Source: an uncultured Clostridia bacterium | Lineage (GTDB): Bacteria; Bacillota; Clostridia; Christensenellales; Borkfalkiaceae | Length of the DNA: 64,000 nucleotides | Direction: 5' to 3' | Assembly (NCBI GenBank): GCA_944338165.1 | Contig: CALVLN010000003.1 | Coordinates: forward strand, 1-64,000 | Part shown: one piece after another, positions 42,675 to 51,731 of the stretch | Numbering within the stretch: position 1 is the first letter of the stretch | Layout of the letters: every line of letters begins with the position of its first letter | The notes under the pieces: generated by a model | What the model saw: only the letters and a program-made list of their open reading frames with translations | The model's database searches: none | Told to the model about the DNA's origin: nothing | Translations under genes and position numbers: made by a program

Positions 42675-44378
42675 TCACTGCTGTGAGAGAGTTTTTTTGT
42701 ATGCCGCGGCGTTGTCGAGCAGCTCTTCCGCATGGCGGAACGCCAATTCACTCGTTTCTTCGCCGCCGAGAAGCCGTGCGATCTCGCCGATGCGCGCCGT
42801 CCCTTCGACGGGACGGATGCAGGTGTACGTTTTATCGCCCGTCTGCGTCTTTTCGATCAGGAATTCGCGGTCGGCAGCGGCGGCGATCTGCGCGAGGTGC
42901 GAAACGGCGATGATCTGCGTGTCTTTGGCGATCTTGCAGAATTTTTCCGCCACCACGCGCGCCGTCTTGCCGCTGATGCCTGCGTCGATCTCGTCGAACA
43001 GATAGGTGCCGATCTCGTGCTCGGCGGAGATCTGCGCCTTGATCGCCAGCATGAAACGGCTCATTTCGCCGCCGCTGATGATCTTCCCCAGCTCTTTCAG
43101 CGGTTCGCCCGCGTTGGCGGAGAAGAGAAAGGTGACTTTGTCGAGCCCCTCGCGGTCCGCATGTCCCACCTCGTCGCGGCGATAGCCGCGGAACGAGATC
43201 TCGAACTTTGCCGAAGGGATATTCAGCGTCTTAAGTTCCGCCGCTACGCGCTGCGAGAAGCGTTCCGCCGCCTTTTTTCGCACGGCGGTGAGCGCTTCGC
43301 AGGCGGAAAAGAGCGCGTCGTCCGCCCGTTCCAGCTCTTTCGTGAGCGCGGCGTATTTTTCGCTGCTGCCCGAAAGCAGTTCGTATTCCGCCTCCGCGCG
43401 CTGCAAAAAGGCGCGGATGTCGGCGGCGGAAGCGCCATATTTGCGTTTGAGCGCCGCGATCTCGTCGAGGCGGGATTCCACGCGCTCGGCTTCCCGCTCG
43501 TCAAATTCATAGGAGGAGCCGAGCCCGTCGACCGTCTCGGCGATATCGTCAAGTTCGGCGGCGGCCGCATCCAGCCGTTCTGCAAGCGGCGCAAGGCTCG
43601 CGTCGTAACGGACGAGGGAGGAAAGCGCACGCCGCGCCGTGCGGACGGCGTCGGTGCCGCTCCCGTCCGCCGTAAGCGACCGGGAAGCCGTCTCCAGCCC
43701 TTCGAGGATGCGTTCCGAATGGCGGATCTTGTCGCGTCGGGCAAGCAGTTCCTCTTCTTCCCCGTCCTTGACGTCCGCGGCTCTGATCTCGTCGATCTGG
43801 AAGCGAAGGATGTCCGCACGCCGCGTCCGCTCCCCTTCGTCGCCGCCGAATACGGCGAGCGAGCGCACGATCTCCTGCCGCGCTTCCAGCTTCTCCTTTA
43901 CGGCGTCGCGCGCCGCGGCGACCGCGGCGCCGCCCGTCTTGTCGAGAAGATGCAGCTGATTGGACTCTTTGAGCAGGAAAAAATGCTCGCTTTGCCCGTG
44001 GACGTCCACGAGGAGCGAGGTCACCCGCCGGAGCATGGCGGACGTCGCGGGGCAGCCGTTGATGCGGACGGATCCCTTTCCGCTCGCCTGGAAACGGCGG
44101 GAAATGACCAGCGTTTCCTCGCTTTCGATGTCGAGTTCGCGCAGGACTTCCCCGACGCGTTCGCCGCATGCGGAAAATTCGGCGCGGACAAAGCATTCGT
44201 CGGCGCCGTATCGGATCATGGATTTATCCGCTTTGGCGCCGAGGACGAAGTCGATGCAGTCGAGGATGACCGACTTGCCCGCGCCCGTCTCGCCCGAAAG
44301 CACGTTGAGCCCTTCGGAAAAAGAGATCTCGGCGCTGTCGATGAGGGCGACGTTGCGGATGGAGAGTGTCTGCAGCAT
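42675..44378 (-). CDS. recN: DNA repair protein RecN
   Basis: A 567-residue SMC-like ATPase of double-strand-break repair. Walker A GETGAGKSVILDCIDFVLG (29-47), a long coiled-coil middle (about 150-370), the signature ISGGEMSRFMLAIK and Walker B TYLFDEIDAGISGKTA. Length is normal. It starts 4 bp after the argR stop. Order argR-recN-spoIVB matches Bacillus. Confidence 0.95.
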   Translation of the reverse strand: MLQTLSIRNVALIDSAEISFSEGLNVLSGETGAGKSVILDCIDFVLGAKADKSMIRYGADECFVRAEFSACGERVGEVLRELDIESEETLVISRRFQASGKGSVRINGCPATSAMLRRVTSLLVDVHGQSEHFFLLKESNQLHLLDKTGGAAVAAARDAVKEKLEARQEIVRSLAVFGGDEGERTRRADILRFQIDEIRAADVKDGEEEELLARRDKIRHSERILEGLETASRSLTADGSGTDAVRTARRALSSLVRYDASLAPLAERLDAAAAELDDIAETVDGLGSSYEFDEREAERVESRLDEIAALKRKYGASAADIRAFLQRAEAEYELLSGSSEKYAALTKELERADDALFSACEALTAVRKKAAERFSQRVAAELKTLNIPSAKFEISFRGYRRDEVGHADREGLDKVTFLFSANAGEPLKELGKIISGGEMSRFMLAIKAQISAEHEIGTYLFDEIDAGISGKTARVVAEKFCKIAKDTQIIAVSHLAQIAAAADREFLIEKTQTGDKTYTCIRPVEGTARIGEIARLLGGEETSELAFRHAEELLDNAAAYKKTLSQQ

Positions 44379-44382
44379 GATA

Positions 44383-44838
44383 TCAGCCTTGCGCGATCTT
44401 GGTCAGGCGGTCTTTGACGACGGCGGCGTCCTCTGCCGATTCGCAGATGAGGAGCGTCGTGTCGTCGCCCGCGATGCACCCGACGACCTCTTTGTAATTG
44501 AGGCGGTCGATGACGACGCCCGCGTTGGCGCCGTTCCCGTTGAGCGTCTTGATGACGATGAGATTCTGCACCGGTTTGATCTCGAGTACGCACGCCTGGA
44601 AGAGCGCGCGCATCTTGTCGGAAAGTTCCCCTTCGCTTTCATTGATGCAGGTGTAGCGGAAGCGCTTGTTGATGCCCGCCACCTTAAAGAGGTGCAGTTC
44701 CTTGATGTCGCGCGAGATGGTCGCCTGCGTCACGGAAAAATTGCAGGCATTGAGCTCTGCGCACAATTCCTCCTGGGTCTCGATCTCTTTTTCGGCGATG
44801 ATCTCAAGAATTTTGCTGTGCCTTGCGTTTCTCAACAT
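44383..44838 (-). CDS. argR: arginine repressor ArgR/AhrC
   Basis: A 151-residue hexameric regulator. The N-terminal winged helix (1-70) has SVTQATISRDIKELHL; the C-terminal trimerisation and arginine-binding domain has NGNGANAGVVIDRLNYKEVVGCIAGDDT. AGGTGA precedes the ATG. No arginine genes are in the window; in Firmicutes this position next to recN is conserved. Confidence 0.95.
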   Translation of the reverse strand: MLRNARHSKILEIIAEKEIETQEELCAELNACNFSVTQATISRDIKELHLFKVAGINKRFRYTCINESEGELSDKMRALFQACVLEIKPVQNLIVIKTLNGNGANAGVVIDRLNYKEVVGCIAGDDTTLLICESAEDAAVVKDRLTKIAQG

Positions 44839-44863
44839 ATGGATTCACCTGTATATGAATTTT

Positions 44864-45655
44864 TTATCCCAACTTTTCCGAAAGTCTGCGGAAAAAGTCG
44901 TTTTCCCGTTTGCAGAGGAAGGTAACGGCGCGCGCAGAGCGGCGCACGGTAAGCTCCTTCCCGTTGGCGTTGCCGAGGTATTTGCCGTCTCCGTAAATGA
45001 CCATCGGCTGATCCTGCGGCAGGCGGAACGAAAGCACGCTTGCATCCGAATAGACGATGGGCCGCGAACGCAGAGAGAACGCGCACAGCGGCGTCAGAAG
45101 GAAACAGCTGCATTCCGGGCACAGAATGCTGCCGCCCGCCGAGAGCGAATAGGCGGTCGAGCCCGTCGGCGTGGAGACGATCATGCCGTCGGCGGCAAAA
45201 TCGCCCGCGCTGCTCCCGTCGATGTAGACGGTGATGCGCGCGATCTTGCTGTTTACGCCGGGCGCATGCTCCCGCTGCAGCACCATCTCGTTGAGGCAAT
45301 GCGTCGTTTTGCCGTCAAGGCCGATCTCCAACATCGTGCGCCGCACCGTGCGCGCGTCGGCGTCGAGGATAAGATCCACCGCCTCTGCCGTCTCGCCGCG
45401 TTCAAATTCGGTGAGAAAACCGAGCGTGCCGTAGTTGACGGCGACGAGCGGGATCTCTTGTTCGGCGGCGACACGCGCGGCGCGCAGCACCGTCCCGTCC
45501 CCGCCGAGCACGAGCAGCCTGTCCACCCCGCCGATCTCCGTTTCGCTGCGGAAAACCGCCGTCTGTACGCCGCGCTCACCGAACGCCGCCTGCAGGCGGC
45601 GCGGAGCTTCCTCGTCGCGTACCTTCTCCTGTTTGTAAAAGATGCCGATCTTCAT
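44864..45655 (-). CDS. nadK: NAD kinase
   Basis: A 263-residue enzyme phosphorylating NAD to NADP. GGDG at 51-54 is the catalytic motif; GTLGFLTEF and the glycine-rich SAGGSILCPE with DGMIVSTPTGSTAYSLSAGG are family landmarks. It lies between tlyA and argR, an insertion compared with Bacillus but common in Clostridia. A TTGCAA-17-TATAAT promoter (45667-45695) ends 11 bases before the ATG and there is no ribosome site, so the leader is at most about five bases. Confidence 0.94.
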   Translation of the reverse strand: MKIGIFYKQEKVRDEEAPRRLQAAFGERGVQTAVFRSETEIGGVDRLLVLGGDGTVLRAARVAAEQEIPLVAVNYGTLGFLTEFERGETAEAVDLILDADARTVRRTMLEIGLDGKTTHCLNEMVLQREHAPGVNSKIARITVYIDGSSAGDFAADGMIVSTPTGSTAYSLSAGGSILCPECSCFLLTPLCAFSLRSRPIVYSDASVLSFRLPQDQPMVIYGDGKYLGNANGKELTVRRSARAVTFLCKRENDFFRRLSEKLG

Positions 45656-45666
45656 TACAATACCAT

Positions 45667-45695
45667 ATTATATAAGAAATTTTGCATAATTGCAA
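45667..45695 (-). promoter_or_regulatory. promoter of nadK, near-leaderless
   Basis: Minus strand TTGCAA (45690-45695), 17 bases, TATAAT (45667-45672); ATG at 45655. Confidence 0.7.
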
Positions 45696-45752
45696 GTATT
45701 TTGCGAAAAATTTTTGCAGAAAATAAATATTTATTCATAAAAAAACCGCACC

Positions 45753-46508
45753 TCAACGGTACGGATAACGGACGAAAGCGGCTTTTTCGGTTGGGACGAC
45801 GCCTTTTCCGAGCAGCGCCGCATACTCCACGTTTTTTCGTTCGCGCAGCGGTGCGTTGACGATGCCGAGCGGCGCAAGGCCGCACAGACAGGCGGCATCG
45901 TAGAGGGAAGAAAGCACCGCGCCGTGTTCCCGGACGGGAACGATCCCCCCCTTGCCGATCTTGCCGCGGCCCGCCTCAAACTGCGGCTTGATCAAAACGA
46001 CCGCCCTGCCGCCCTCCGGCAAAACGGCGGCGATCGCGGGAAATACGAGCGTGAGAGAGATAAAGCTCAGGTCAGAAACGAGCCCGTCGATGCGTTCGGG
46101 GAAGTCCGCTGCGGTGAGATAGCGCGCGTTCGTCCGATCCATGACGCAAACGCGGGCGTCGGAAGCGAGCCGCGCGTCCAGCTGGCTTTCCCCCACGTCC
46201 ACGCAATAGACCTTTTTTGCCCCGCACTGCAGCAGGCAGTCGGTGAATCCGCCCGTGCTGGCGCCGAGGTCGGCAAAAACTTTGCCTTCCGCATTGAGCC
46301 CGAACGCCTGTATGGCGCGTTCGAGTTTATAGCCGCCGTTGGAGACGAAGAGGGACTCCGCGGGGAGAATATCGATGTGCTCGTCGCCTTTGATCTCCGT
46401 AGAGGCGCGCGCGGGAACGCCGTTTACGAGGATGCGGCCGCGCGCGATGGCCTCCGCCGCTTTCGTGCGCGAACCGAAGGTTTCCGAAAAGAATTTATCC
46501 GCGCGCAT
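45753..46508 (-). CDS. tlyA: TlyA-family rRNA 2'-O-methyltransferase
   Basis: A 251-residue protein with an N-terminal S4 domain (1-60, RADKFFSETFGSRTKAAEAI) and an FtsJ-type methyltransferase domain with the SAM loop FADLGASTGGFTD (about 78-90) and VSDLSFISLT. TlyA enzymes methylate rRNA (16S C1409 and/or 23S C1920 in Mycobacterium); the target here is inferred. It overlaps dxs by 14 bp. The nadK promoter lies in the 97-bp gap downstream. Confidence 0.9.
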   Translation of the reverse strand: MRADKFFSETFGSRTKAAEAIARGRILVNGVPARASTEIKGDEHIDILPAESLFVSNGGYKLERAIQAFGLNAEGKVFADLGASTGGFTDCLLQCGAKKVYCVDVGESQLDARLASDARVCVMDRTNARYLTAADFPERIDGLVSDLSFISLTLVFPAIAAVLPEGGRAVVLIKPQFEAGRGKIGKGGIVPVREHGAVLSSLYDAACLCGLAPLGIVNAPLRERKNVEYAALLGKGVVPTEKAAFVRYPYR

Positions 46509-48225
46509 GACATTCCTCGATGGCGGCCATAAGTTTTTCCTCGCTCGGGCCGAAGGCGCGGAAGAGTTCCTCTACCGTGCCGTGCGGGATGAACGCCTCC
46601 TCAAATCCGAAGTGCAGAAGCTGTTTGCCGCTGCCCGCATAAAAGCGGTCGAGCGCGCTGGAGAGCCCGCCGAATAAGACGTTGTCCTCCGCGGACAGGA
46701 TGTATTTTTGCGGAAGAGAGCGCAAAAGCCGTTCGTCGAGCGGCCGCAGAAAGCGCGCGTTGACGAGCGTGATGCCGATTCCCGCCGCTTCGGCGCGGCG
46801 GACGCATCGCTCGGCGATCGAGAGGCAGCGCTCCCCCGCCGCGATAATTGCTATGTCTGAAGTATTACTGTGTAAAACTTCATATTTTCCGATTTCAAGC
46901 GGCGTTTTCGGCAAAATATCCTCTTCCGAAGCACCCATTCGCGGATATCGGATGGCAAACGGGTGGCGGAATGAGGCGCTGAGACGCAGCATCGCGCGGA
47001 ATTCGCCCAGGTTTTTGGGGATCGCCACGGTGAGGTTGGGGATAAACGAGAGATAGGAAAGGTCAAAGACGCCCTGATGCGTTTCCCCGTCCTCCCCCGT
47101 AACGCCCGCGCGGTCGATGCAGAACGTCACGGGAAGATCCTGCCCGCAGACGTCATGGACGATCTCATCGAACGAGCGCTGCAAAAAGGTGGAATAGACG
47201 GCGTAATACGGCTTGATCCCCTGCGTTGCCAACGCCGCGCAGAGCACGCTTGCGTGTTCTTCGCAGATGCCGACGTCAAAGGCGCGCTCCGAGAACCGAT
47301 CGAAAAAGGCGCGCAGTCCCAGGCTGTCCGTCATGGCAGCTGTGACGGCGGCGATCCGTCCGTCGCGTTCGGCGAGCGCGCACAGCTCTTCCCCCAGAAC
47401 GCGGGAATATTCCGTCCCCGTTCCCTTCTGAGGCGAGATGCCGTGCGTCGCTTCGGGCGCATTCTCGGAAAAGGCGTAGCCGTTCCCCTTTTTCGTGGTG
47501 ACGTGCAGGAGCACGCAGCCCGTCTTCAGCCGCTCTTTTGCCTCTTCAAGCGCCGGGAGCAGCTCGTCGAGGTCGTTGCCGTTGTAAACGCCCATATAGT
47601 GCAGCCCGAACGATTCGAGGAAGGAAATATCGCGTGGGGCATCCGCCGTCCCCTCTTTGAGCGCGCCGAGGATCTCGTGCGCGCCGCCGACCGTGGGAGA
47701 GATCGACATCCCGTTGTCGTTGAGGATGATGAGCACGTTGGTTTTCAGGATGGAGATGCTGTTGAGCGCCTCGTAGACGAGCCCGTTGTTGAAAGATCCG
47801 TCGCCGACGAGCGCGATGACGGAATGATTTTCCCCCTTGAGGTCGCGCGCTTTGGCGATGCCGAGCGCGGCAGAGATCGCCGTACCCGCGTGACCGGTAT
47901 CGAAGCAATCGGCTTCGCTCTCCGCACGTTTGGGAAAGCCGGAGATCCCGCCGAATTTGCGCAGCGTGGAAAACCCGTCCGCCCGCCCCGTCAGAAGTTT
48001 ATGCGGATAGCATTGATGCCCGACGTCAAAGACGAGCTTATCTGCAGGGAAGGAAAACACGCGGTGCAGCGCTACGGTGAGTTCCACGACGCCGAGATTG
48101 GATGCGAGGTGTCCGCCGCAGACGGAGACCGTGCGGAAGATCTCCGCGCGGATCTCCTCGCAGAGGTCTTTTAATTGTGAAAGAGAAGCATGCTTGCATG
48201 CTTCTTCCGTAAACGATGATCGCAT
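46495..48225 (-). CDS. dxs: 1-deoxy-D-xylulose-5-phosphate synthase
   Basis: A 576-residue thiamine-diphosphate enzyme, first step of the MEP isoprenoid pathway. FDVGHQCYPHKLLTGR, GDGSFNNGLVYEALN (ThDP motif), the transketolase core and the RAGVTGEDGETHQGVFDLSYL region are conserved. Slightly shorter than the usual 620 aa. Codons for EVLHSNTSDIAI are formed by a copy of the dispersed repeat (46847-46877). With ispA upstream and ispH elsewhere in the window, three isoprenoid genes are present. Confidence 0.94.
   Translation of the reverse strand: MRSSFTEEACKHASLSQLKDLCEEIRAEIFRTVSVCGGHLASNLGVVELTVALHRVFSFPADKLVFDVGHQCYPHKLLTGRADGFSTLRKFGGISGFPKRAESEADCFDTGHAGTAISAALGIAKARDLKGENHSVIALVGDGSFNNGLVYEALNSISILKTNVLIILNDNGMSISPTVGGAHEILGALKEGTADAPRDISFLESFGLHYMGVYNGNDLDELLPALEEAKERLKTGCVLLHVTTKKGNGYAFSENAPEATHGISPQKGTGTEYSRVLGEELCALAERDGRIAAVTAAMTDSLGLRAFFDRFSERAFDVGICEEHASVLCAALATQGIKPYYAVYSTFLQRSFDEIVHDVCGQDLPVTFCIDRAGVTGEDGETHQGVFDLSYLSFIPNLTVAIPKNLGEFRAMLRLSASFRHPFAIRYPRMGASEEDILPKTPLEIGKYEVLHSNTSDIAIIAAGERCLSIAERCVRRAEAAGIGITLVNARFLRPLDERLLRSLPQKYILSAEDNVLFGGLSSALDRFYAGSGKQLLHFGFEEAFIPHGTVEELFRAFGPSEEKLMAAIEECHARG
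46847..46877 (-). repeat. dispersed palindromic repeat, copy 4, inside dxs
   Basis: The minus strand matches the consensus at 23 of 31 positions. It encodes VLHSNTSDI in the dxs frame, the same frame and peptide pattern as copy 5 in spoIIIAE. Confidence 0.55.
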
Positions 48226-48249
48226 ATCCGTAGCCTTTCGCAGCGCCGC

Positions 48250-49125
48250 TTACCGCTCGCGCCTGCGCACATTTTCCGTGAGGTCGCGGAAGAAGGAAAC
48301 GTCGCCTTTTGCGCCTTCCAGGACGGAAAGGCAGCGTTTCGTGATCAGATCCGCCTGCGCTTCGCTTGCCGAAAGGCCGATCAGCCGTACGCAGGTGAGC
48401 TTCCCCTCTCTTTCGTCTTTTCCCGCCGTTTTGCCGAGCTCCTTCGTCGTCGCCTTGACGTCGAGCAGGTCGTCGGTCAGCTGAAAAAGTTTGCCGAGCA
48501 GCGTGCCGTATTCTTCCCAGCGGAGATAGGGTTCCCCGCAGAGGATGGCCGCCATGACGAGCGGCGCCGCGATGAGTTTTGCCGTCTTATGTTCGTAGAT
48601 GAAATCGAGATCCTCCGCCGTCGCGTCCCCCTTGCGTTCCATCAGAAGATCGGCGGACTGCCCGGCGATCATCCCCTCGGCACCCGCGGCGTCGCACAGG
48701 CATCGCGCGGCGAGCAGCTGCTTTTCCCCCCGCGACGCGGCGCGGAAGAGCAGCGAAAAAGCCGTGTTGAGCAGCGCGTCACCCGCCAGAATGGCGTTCG
48801 CTTCGCCGAATTGTCTGTGACAGGAAGGCTTGCCGCGGCGGAAATCGTCGTTGTCCATGGCGGGAAGGTCGTCGTGGATGAGCGAATAGGTATGGATCAT
48901 CTCCAGCGCGAGCGCAAACTCCCCCTCCCGTTCCGGAACGCCGCCCATCAGGTCGAGCGCGGCGAAAAAGAGCACGGGGCGCAGCCGTTTTCCGCCGGAG
49001 AGCAGACTGTAGCGCATGCTTTCGGCGAGGACGTCCGGCTTTACGCGCAGCGCGTCGCAAAAGGATCTCAGCTTCTCTTCAAAGAGAACGCGGTATGCTT
49101 GATAGCGTGTTTCAAACGTATTCAA
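48250..49125 (-). CDS. ispA: polyprenyl (farnesyl/geranylgeranyl) diphosphate synthase
   Basis: A 291-residue prenyltransferase. The first Asp-rich motif is DDLPAMD (85-91), the second QLTDDLLDV (about 215-223); GGKRLRP (45-51) binds diphosphate. Length and motif type fit farnesyl diphosphate synthase. TTG start at 49125 with GAGGCAAC ahead. It lies 24 bp before dxs and 7 bp after folD; the usual xseA and xseB genes between folD and ispA are missing. Confidence 0.92.
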   Translation of the reverse strand: MNTFETRYQAYRVLFEEKLRSFCDALRVKPDVLAESMRYSLLSGGKRLRPVLFFAALDLMGGVPEREGEFALALEMIHTYSLIHDDLPAMDNDDFRRGKPSCHRQFGEANAILAGDALLNTAFSLLFRAASRGEKQLLAARCLCDAAGAEGMIAGQSADLLMERKGDATAEDLDFIYEHKTAKLIAAPLVMAAILCGEPYLRWEEYGTLLGKLFQLTDDLLDVKATTKELGKTAGKDEREGKLTCVRLIGLSASEAQADLITKRCLSVLEGAKGDVSFFRDLTENVRRRER

Positions 49126-49132
49126 AGTTGCC

Positions 49133-49984
49133 TCATTCCGCCGTTCTGCGTTCGGCGGCCGCGCAGGTATTGTAGAGCAGCATGGCGATGGTCATGGGAC
49201 CTACGCCGCCGGGAACGGGCGTGAGAAAGGATGCTTTTTCCCGTACGGAAGCAAAATCGACGTCCCCGCACAGCTTTCCCTCTTCGTCGCGGTCCATGCC
49301 GACGTCGATGACGACGGCGCCTTCCTTCACCATATCGGCGGTGATGAATTTCGGCTTGCCGACCGCCGCGATCAGGATATCCGCGCGCAGGCATTCATCC
49401 TTTAAATTCTGCGTCCGGGAATGGCAGATCGTGACCGTCGCGTCGGCGTTGAGCAAAAGAAGCGCCATGGGTTTGCCGACGATGTTGCTCCTCCCCACCA
49501 CGACGGCGCGTTTTCCCGCCGTCGGGATGTGATAGCGGCGCAAAAGCTCCATGATCCCGAGCGGCGTGCATGCCGCCGTACAATCTTCCCGAAGGGCGAG
49601 CCTGCCGACGTTTTCCGGCGAAAAACCATCTACGTCCTTTTCCGTCGGGATGAGCGCGAGCAGCTTTTTCGCGTCGAGATGCGCGGGAAGCGGCAGTTGG
49701 ATGAGGATGCCGTCTACCTTGTCGTCTTCGGCGAGCGAACGCACCAGCTCTTCCGCCTGCGCCTGCGTGGTCGCGGCGGGAAGGTAGTGCGCAAGGGAGC
49801 GGATGCCGGTTTCTTCGCAGGCTTTGATCTTGTTGCGGACGTACACCTGCGAGGCGGGGTCGTCGCCGATGAGCAGCACGGCGAGCCCGATCCTTCTGCC
49901 GTGCGCTTCGGCAAATGCCGCGGCGCGACCTGCAAGTTCGGCGCGGATGACGCGCGCGGTCTCCTTTCCGTCAATCAGCTGCAT
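49133..49984 (-). CDS. folD: methylenetetrahydrofolate dehydrogenase/cyclohydrolase
   Basis: A 283-residue bifunctional folate enzyme. YVRNKIKACEETGI includes the catalytic Lys (KxxxE region), VDGFSPENVGRL and the NADP loop VVVGRSNIVGKPMALLLL are typical, as is the final PVPGGVGPMTIAMLL. The ATG follows GGGAGGGG and overlaps nusB by 14 bp. Confidence 0.95.
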   Translation of the reverse strand: MQLIDGKETARVIRAELAGRAAAFAEAHGRRIGLAVLLIGDDPASQVYVRNKIKACEETGIRSLAHYLPAATTQAQAEELVRSLAEDDKVDGILIQLPLPAHLDAKKLLALIPTEKDVDGFSPENVGRLALREDCTAACTPLGIMELLRRYHIPTAGKRAVVVGRSNIVGKPMALLLLNADATVTICHSRTQNLKDECLRADILIAAVGKPKFITADMVKEGAVVIDVGMDRDEEGKLCGDVDFASVREKASFLTPVPGGVGPMTIAMLLYNTCAAAERRTAE

Positions 49985-50369
49985 TGATCACCCCTCCCAG
50001 AACGCCGTTGACGAAATCGGCGGATTTTTCGGTGGAAAATTTGCGTGCGAGCGCCGCCGCTTCGCTGACGGAAACGACGGGCGGCACGTCATCGACGTAT
50101 TTGATCTCGGCAAGCGCCAGGTAAAGTACGGCGCGGTCGGCGGGATAGACGCGTTCTTCCGCGAAATTTTCCACCTTCTCCTGCAGGATGGCGGAAAGCT
50201 CCCCGCGATGCTCGTCAAACAGCGCGACGAGCCTGGATGCGTAGGCGGCGTCTTCTTCTGTCAGCCCCTGTTTTTTATAGACGGCAGCGCGGAACGCGGG
50301 CGTGCAGTCGTCATGAAAGAGCTTGGAAAAAATGATGGTGAATGCGGCCTCTCTGGCGTTTTTTCTCAT
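49971..50369 (-). CDS. nusB: transcription antitermination factor NusB
   Basis: A 132-residue all-helical protein of the rRNA antitermination complex. REAAFTIIFSKLF at the start, PADRAVLYLALAEI and VSVSEAAALARKFSTEKSADFVNGVLGGV at the end match NusB. GGAGGATCACGC precedes the ATG. It lies between asp23 and folD, as in Bacillus. Confidence 0.93.
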   Translation of the reverse strand: MRKNAREAAFTIIFSKLFHDDCTPAFRAAVYKKQGLTEEDAAYASRLVALFDEHRGELSAILQEKVENFAEERVYPADRAVLYLALAEIKYVDDVPPVVSVSEAAALARKFSTEKSADFVNGVLGGVINAAD

Positions 50370-50429
50370 GCGTGATCCTCCCGAAAAGGCAATTCCCCTT
50401 CCGCGTGCGGAAAGGGAAAAGCAGTCGCT

Positions 50430-50804
50430 TCAGTTTTCCGACGGTTCCGCCGGCTCCTCCGGCTCTTCGGCGGATGCGTCGAGCTCGGGGAAGATGACGC
50501 TCTGGATGTGCACGTCGACCTTCGCGATCTTGTACTTCGTCATGGATTCCACCATCTGCTTGATCTTCTGCTGGATGCGGAAAGCAAGCTCGGGGACGCG
50601 GTAGCCGTAATGCGCGATGACGGAGACGTCCGCAAAGATCCCCTCCTTTTCAAAGCAGAGCTTGATGCCCTTGCTCTTGGACGGGACGAGCTCGATGCCC
50701 TCCGTATCCTGTAAGCTGAGCATGACGATGCCGCTCACGATGTCCGCATTGTAGGTGATCTTCCCCTTCTGCGATCCGTTGGGATTGTATCTGATGCTTG
50801 CCAT
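50430..50804 (-). CDS. Asp23/Gls24-family (YqhY-like) protein
   Basis: A 124-residue Asp23 protein. KGKITYNADIVSGIVMLSLQDTEGIELVPSKSK and the helix IQQKIKQMVESMTKYKIAKVDVHIQSVIF define the family. In B. subtilis the gene here is yqhY, linked to acetyl-CoA carboxylase control; accB and accC, normally next to it, are absent. AAGGAGAACG precedes the ATG, and a minus-strand TATAAT lies at about 50833-50838. Confidence 0.9.
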   Translation of the reverse strand: MASIRYNPNGSQKGKITYNADIVSGIVMLSLQDTEGIELVPSKSKGIKLCFEKEGIFADVSVIAHYGYRVPELAFRIQQKIKQMVESMTKYKIAKVDVHIQSVIFPELDASAEEPEEPAEPSEN

Positions 50805-50870
50805 AATTCGTTCTCCTTGCGTTATCGGAACTATTATAGCACATTCTTCCGCATTTTACCACTATTTTTT

Positions 50871-51356
50871 TTAACTTTCTGCGTAGACGGGCATGATTAT
50901 GATGTTTCCCGAGGGGATGCCCGTCTCGTTTTTCAACATATTATAAATCGAGAGCGCGGAATCGTAATTGAGTTCGGCTGAATTGATGAAGACGTTGACG
51001 TTTTCCGAGTCGGAGCCGATGACGACCGCCGCATCGGAAAAGCCGATGGATTTGATCATCGTTTCCATGACGAGTTCGTCTTCCATGATCTCCACCATCT
51101 TCTGTTTGAGCGCCGCCGCTTCCTTGTATTCTTCGCTGTCCGCTTCGTAAACGGCGAGCACGCTGTCAAGCTGCACGAATTCTTCGCTGCGCGTGGTCGA
51201 GCGTTCGGTGCGGAAGGAGGAAAAATAGTCGGCTTCGGCGCCCGTTTCCGAGGCGTCTGCCGTGCGCGTTCCCGCAAGGACGAAGTTGAAGATCGCCGTC
51301 ACGGCAAGCAGCAGGACGAGTGTGGACATGAGTGCGATTTTTTTGGCATTGGTCAT
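50871..51356 (-). CDS. spoIIIAH: stage III sporulation protein AH
   Basis: A 161-residue mother-cell membrane protein of the SpoIIIA-SpoIIQ feeding channel. An N-terminal membrane anchor (7-29) is followed by a helical linker and the ring-building domain (MVEIMEDELVMETMIKSIGFSDAAVVIGSDSENVNVFI), clearly SpoIIIAH-like but short (218 aa in Bacillus). AAAGGAGAG precedes the ATG. The last gene of the operon. Confidence 0.9.
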   Translation of the reverse strand: MTNAKKIALMSTLVLLLAVTAIFNFVLAGTRTADASETGAEADYFSSFRTERSTTRSEEFVQLDSVLAVYEADSEEYKEAAALKQKMVEIMEDELVMETMIKSIGFSDAAVVIGSDSENVNVFINSAELNYDSALSIYNMLKNETGIPSGNIIIMPVYAES

Positions 51357-51380
51357 ACAAATTCTCTCCTTTATTGATTT

Positions 51381-51731
51381 TTATTTTTCCGCAGGATAGA
51401 CCTGCACGGATGACGCAGGGATCCCGAGCGCCGAGGCGGCGACGGAAAGGATGCGCGACCGCACGAGGATGCCGTCCGTCCCCGTAAAAAGGATGACCGC
51501 GGAAACGGCTTGGTCCCCTTCTTCCGTGATCATGACCGTGCATGCTTCAACGTCCTCCATGCGGCAGATGAGCGTCCGCAGCCGCCGTTCCGAGGCCGTC
51601 TCCTCATAGCCGCTGTCCGCGGTATCGCCAAAAAAGACGAGTTTTACGGCCATGAGCAGCAGAAGCGCCGCCAAAAGCAGCAGTACGGCGCGCACGCGCC
51701 GGTCGGCAAGCAATGTTTTAAGCGGCTTCAC
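51381..51731 (-). CDS. spoIIIAG: stage III sporulation protein AG, short form
   Basis: A 116-residue protein, about half the usual length (229 aa in Bacillus). A membrane helix (about 14-34) is followed by a compact domain (ASERRLRTLICRMEDVEACTVMITEEGDQAVSAVILFTG) of the ring-building type. The region between is much reduced. GTG start at 51731, overlapping spoIIIAF by 14 bp. Confidence 0.82.
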   Translation of the reverse strand: MKPLKTLLADRRVRAVLLLLAALLLLMAVKLVFFGDTADSGYEETASERRLRTLICRMEDVEACTVMITEEGDQAVSAVILFTGTDGILVRSRILSVAASALGIPASSVQVYPAEK

